Below are positions 62,459 to 64,000 of a DNA stretch of 64,000 nt, in pieces. The translations under genes and the position numbers were made by a program. Source of the stretch: JAOUEA01 sp963810915 (GTDB lineage Bacteria > Actinomycetota > UBA4738 > HRBIN12); contig CAWEPH010000004.1 in assembly GCA_963810915.1 (NCBI GenBank), forward strand, positions 259,977 through 323,976. The letters run 5' to 3'. The stretch's first letter is position 1; the number at the start of each line of letters is the position of its first letter. The notes under the pieces are model-generated. The model was given only the letters and a program-made list of their open reading frames with translations, was not told the origin of the DNA and made no database searches.

Positions 62459-63341
62459 ATGATGCGCAGACGGACGTTCCTACAACTTCCCGCTTGGGCG
62501 TCGCTGGTGCAGGCAGAGGCGTCCGGTTTTCAGCTTTCCGTTAGAGTAGAGCCGTTGTTTCCGGGCATGCCTTTGCCACGGCAAATGGCGAAGGTGGCAG
62601 AAGCGGGCTATCCCGGTTTTGAATTCGGCGACTGGCGCGCGGTGGATCCAGCTGCCATTGTGCGATTGAAGAAGCAACTCGGCCTCGAGTGCGTGTGCAT
62701 AGTCGGCAACATCAGTGTGAACCCGAAGGGAATGGGGCTTTGCGATCCTGCGGAGCGCGATGGTTTTCTTGCGGAAGTGCGGGCTTCGGCCGATGCGGCG
62801 CGGCGATTGGAATCCAAGCGTCTGGTGGTTCTCACGGGCAATAAGGTTCCGACCCTTTCGCGGGAGCGGCAGCACGCAAGCATCGTTGAGGGGTTGAAGC
62901 GTGCGCACGACATTGTTGCGCCGCACGGAATCACGCTGATTCTGGAGGTGATCAACACCCTGGCGCCTGTGGAGCCGCTGAACCCGAAAACCAATCATCT
63001 GGACTATTACCTGAATCGAACACCGGAAGCGTTTAGCATTGTGCGCGAAGTGGGTAGCCCTTTCCTCAAGATTCTGTTTGATCTTTATCACGTCCAGATC
63101 ATGGAAGGAAACCTCATCGAAACACTGCGGGCCAGAGATGGCCATCGGGCACTTTCACGTAGGCGATGTGCCCGGACGGCACGAGCCCGGCACTGGCGAG
63201 ATTCATCACGGCAACGTGTTCAAAGCGATCCACGAGACGGGGTACCGGGACTTCGTGGCGATGGAGTACGTGCCCTCGAAATATGCGATGACGACTCTCG
63301 CCGAAGTGCGGGCTCTTGCGGCTAGTTCGCAGTCCAGATAG
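62459..63341 (+). CDS. sugar-phosphate-isomerase/hydroxypyruvate-isomerase-like TIM barrel, frameshifted
   Basis: About 293 residues. Leader-like RRRTFLQLPAWASLVQAEA. TIM-barrel motifs: VAEAGYPGFEFGDWRAVDPA, ITLILEVINTLAP (catalytic Glu) and ILFDLYHVQIMEGNLIETL, then one indel near 63135 and GHFHVGDVPGRHEPGTGEIH, the second metal/acid block. Matches Hyi/xylose-isomerase-like TIM-barrel proteins secreted by Acidobacteriota. Divergent from the cupin gene. Confidence 0.78.
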
Positions 63342-64000
63342 TAGCGGCAACATAGCGCTCCTTGTCTTTGTGGTCATTGAAGTAGTACACCGTCACCAGT
63401 TTTCCGTCGGCGCGCTGCACGGTGCGAGGATAGCCGAGGTCCCAGGTTCCGGCGTCGTCGCGTAGCATGATCTCCGGGCCCACGTCCGTCCTTCGTCCAG
63501 GCTGATTTTCGCGCGGATTCCATAAGGAGCTGAGCGAAAGCCATAGGTGATGGCGAGCCTGCCGTCCTTCAGTTTGATCATGCTCGGCGGATTGCCGACC
63601 CGATCCGCCCGTGCTGGCTACAGGACGGTTGAGGAAGTTCCAATTCTTGCCGTTATCGTTCGTGGCCCACGCATCAATGAAGTGCTGGCTCTTCCTCCGC
63701 CGGATTGTAGTGAAGATGCGCGTCGCGACAAGCGGACGGAATAGGTAGATGGAGAATCCTTCCGGCTCCGGGCCAATGAACGATACGAGGTCCCACGGAT
63801 TCTGCCGCCATCCTTGGTCCGGATGCAAACGACCCGGCCTTCTCGTCCATTCTCCTTCGACGCGGTTATGAAAGCCGTGAGTTCGTGTTTGCCGTCGACG
63901 ATATAGTCGGTGCGAGCAGCAATTCCTTTGCGATCGTAAGTCGGCAGTTTGTACGGACCCTGCCAGGTCTTGGCGCGGTCTTTCGAATAGTAGAAACGGG
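63322..64000 (-). CDS. second BNR/sialidase-like protein, partial and frameshifted
   Basis: Only the C-terminal part is present; the 5' end lies outside the window. Seen: WATNDNGKNWNFLNRP, then, in shifted frames, ISLDEGRTW and MLRDDAGTWDLGYPRTVQRA ending YVAATIWTAN. The end aligns with the gene at 59402 (SWDLGYPRSVQRKDGK...IGATIW). Several indels occur between 63480 and 63830. Overlaps the end of the TIM-barrel gene by 20 bases. Confidence 0.72.
   Translation of the reverse strand, partial: PFLLFERPRQDLAGSVQTADLRSQRNCCSHRLYRRRQTRTHGFHNRVEGEWTRRPGRLHPDQGWRQNPWDLVSFIGPEPEGFSIYLFRPLVATRIFTTIRRRKSQHFIDAWATNDNGKNWNFLNRPVASTGGSGRQSAEHDQTEGRQARHHLWLSLSSLWNPRENQPGRRTDVGPEIMLRDDAGTWDLGYPRTVQRADGKLVTVYYFNDHKDKERYVAATIWTAN

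Noticed and set aside
55600..64000. A horizontally acquired genomic island
   Set aside because: No integrase, tRNA, direct repeat or mobile gene marks the boundary, and the boundary lies inside a frame that looks like two half genes; an assembly chimera explains it better.

Overview
The first ~55.6 kb is very GC-rich DNA from a Gram-positive-type actinobacterium, most likely a contig of an uncultured soil or groundwater lineage. This rests on the strong GC bias at third codon positions, GTG/TTG starts, GGAGG-type ribosome sites, many ATGA/GTGA stop-start overlaps, an LppM-type lipoprotein, many Tat/Sec-exported proteins and no outer-membrane genes. The last ~8.4 kb is visibly less GC-rich. 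It encodes Gfo/Idh/MocA oxidoreductases with secretion signals, BNR-type neuraminidase-like proteins, a cupin and a hydroxypyruvate-isomerase-like protein, a gene style typical of Acidobacteriota (Solibacter/Bryobacter-like). The change falls inside one reading frame near 55.6 kb, so I read the window as a probable chimeric assembly. Single-base frameshifts interrupt at least a dozen otherwise good genes on both sides, which points to uncorrected long-read errors rather than decay.

Layout. 0.2-6 kb: methylglyoxal synthase, a zinc alcohol dehydrogenase, and an FtsX-type permease overlapping a double-ATPase ABC protein. 6-9 kb: small exported or anchored proteins, including a two-gene unit (A1/B1). 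9-10 kb: an exported GH26-like glycosidase. 10.07-13.99 kb: a tightly overlapping eight-gene operon with a MauE-like membrane protein, a cysteine-rich Tat-exported protein reminiscent of the methylamine dehydrogenase light chain, two thioredoxin-like proteins, a MauF/CcdA-like membrane protein, a 27-residue mini-gene, an unknown protein and a second cysteine-rich Tat protein. No MauB, MauG or cytochrome genes are present, and this operon is the best candidate for an undescribed system. 14-16.9 kb: an exported BNR protein, a second copy of the two-gene unit (A2/B2) and an exported unknown protein. 17-25.2 kb: NYN-LOTUS protein, PYROXD2-like oxidoreductase, amidase, DinB, DUF2231, PHP and inositol-monophosphatase genes, the later ones frameshifted. 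25.3-29 kb: a peptide-type ABC importer lacking ATPase genes. 29-33.2 kb: glutamate decarboxylase and a split transketolase divergent from an ArsR regulator.

33.2-40.2 kb: a giant exported protein with ten cysteine-containing repeats between two propeller-like regions, then a PAP2-like/protein-kinase fusion. 40.3-47.7 kb: PfkB kinase, YbaK deacylase, a VWA protein, a 59-residue protein, an HD hydrolase of the ppGpp-hydrolase type with a HesB-fold partner, an LppM lipoprotein and an EamA exporter. 47.7-53.4 kb: a heterotetrameric sarcosine oxidase operon (soxD-A-G-B) downstream of a homocysteine S-methyltransferase, i.e. one-carbon and methyl-group metabolism. 53.4-55.3 kb: an SGNH esterase-like lipoprotein and a GH114-type glycosidase. 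After the junction, the minus-strand cluster looks like carbohydrate catabolism.

No rRNA, tRNA, CRISPR array, transposase or phage gene was recognised.
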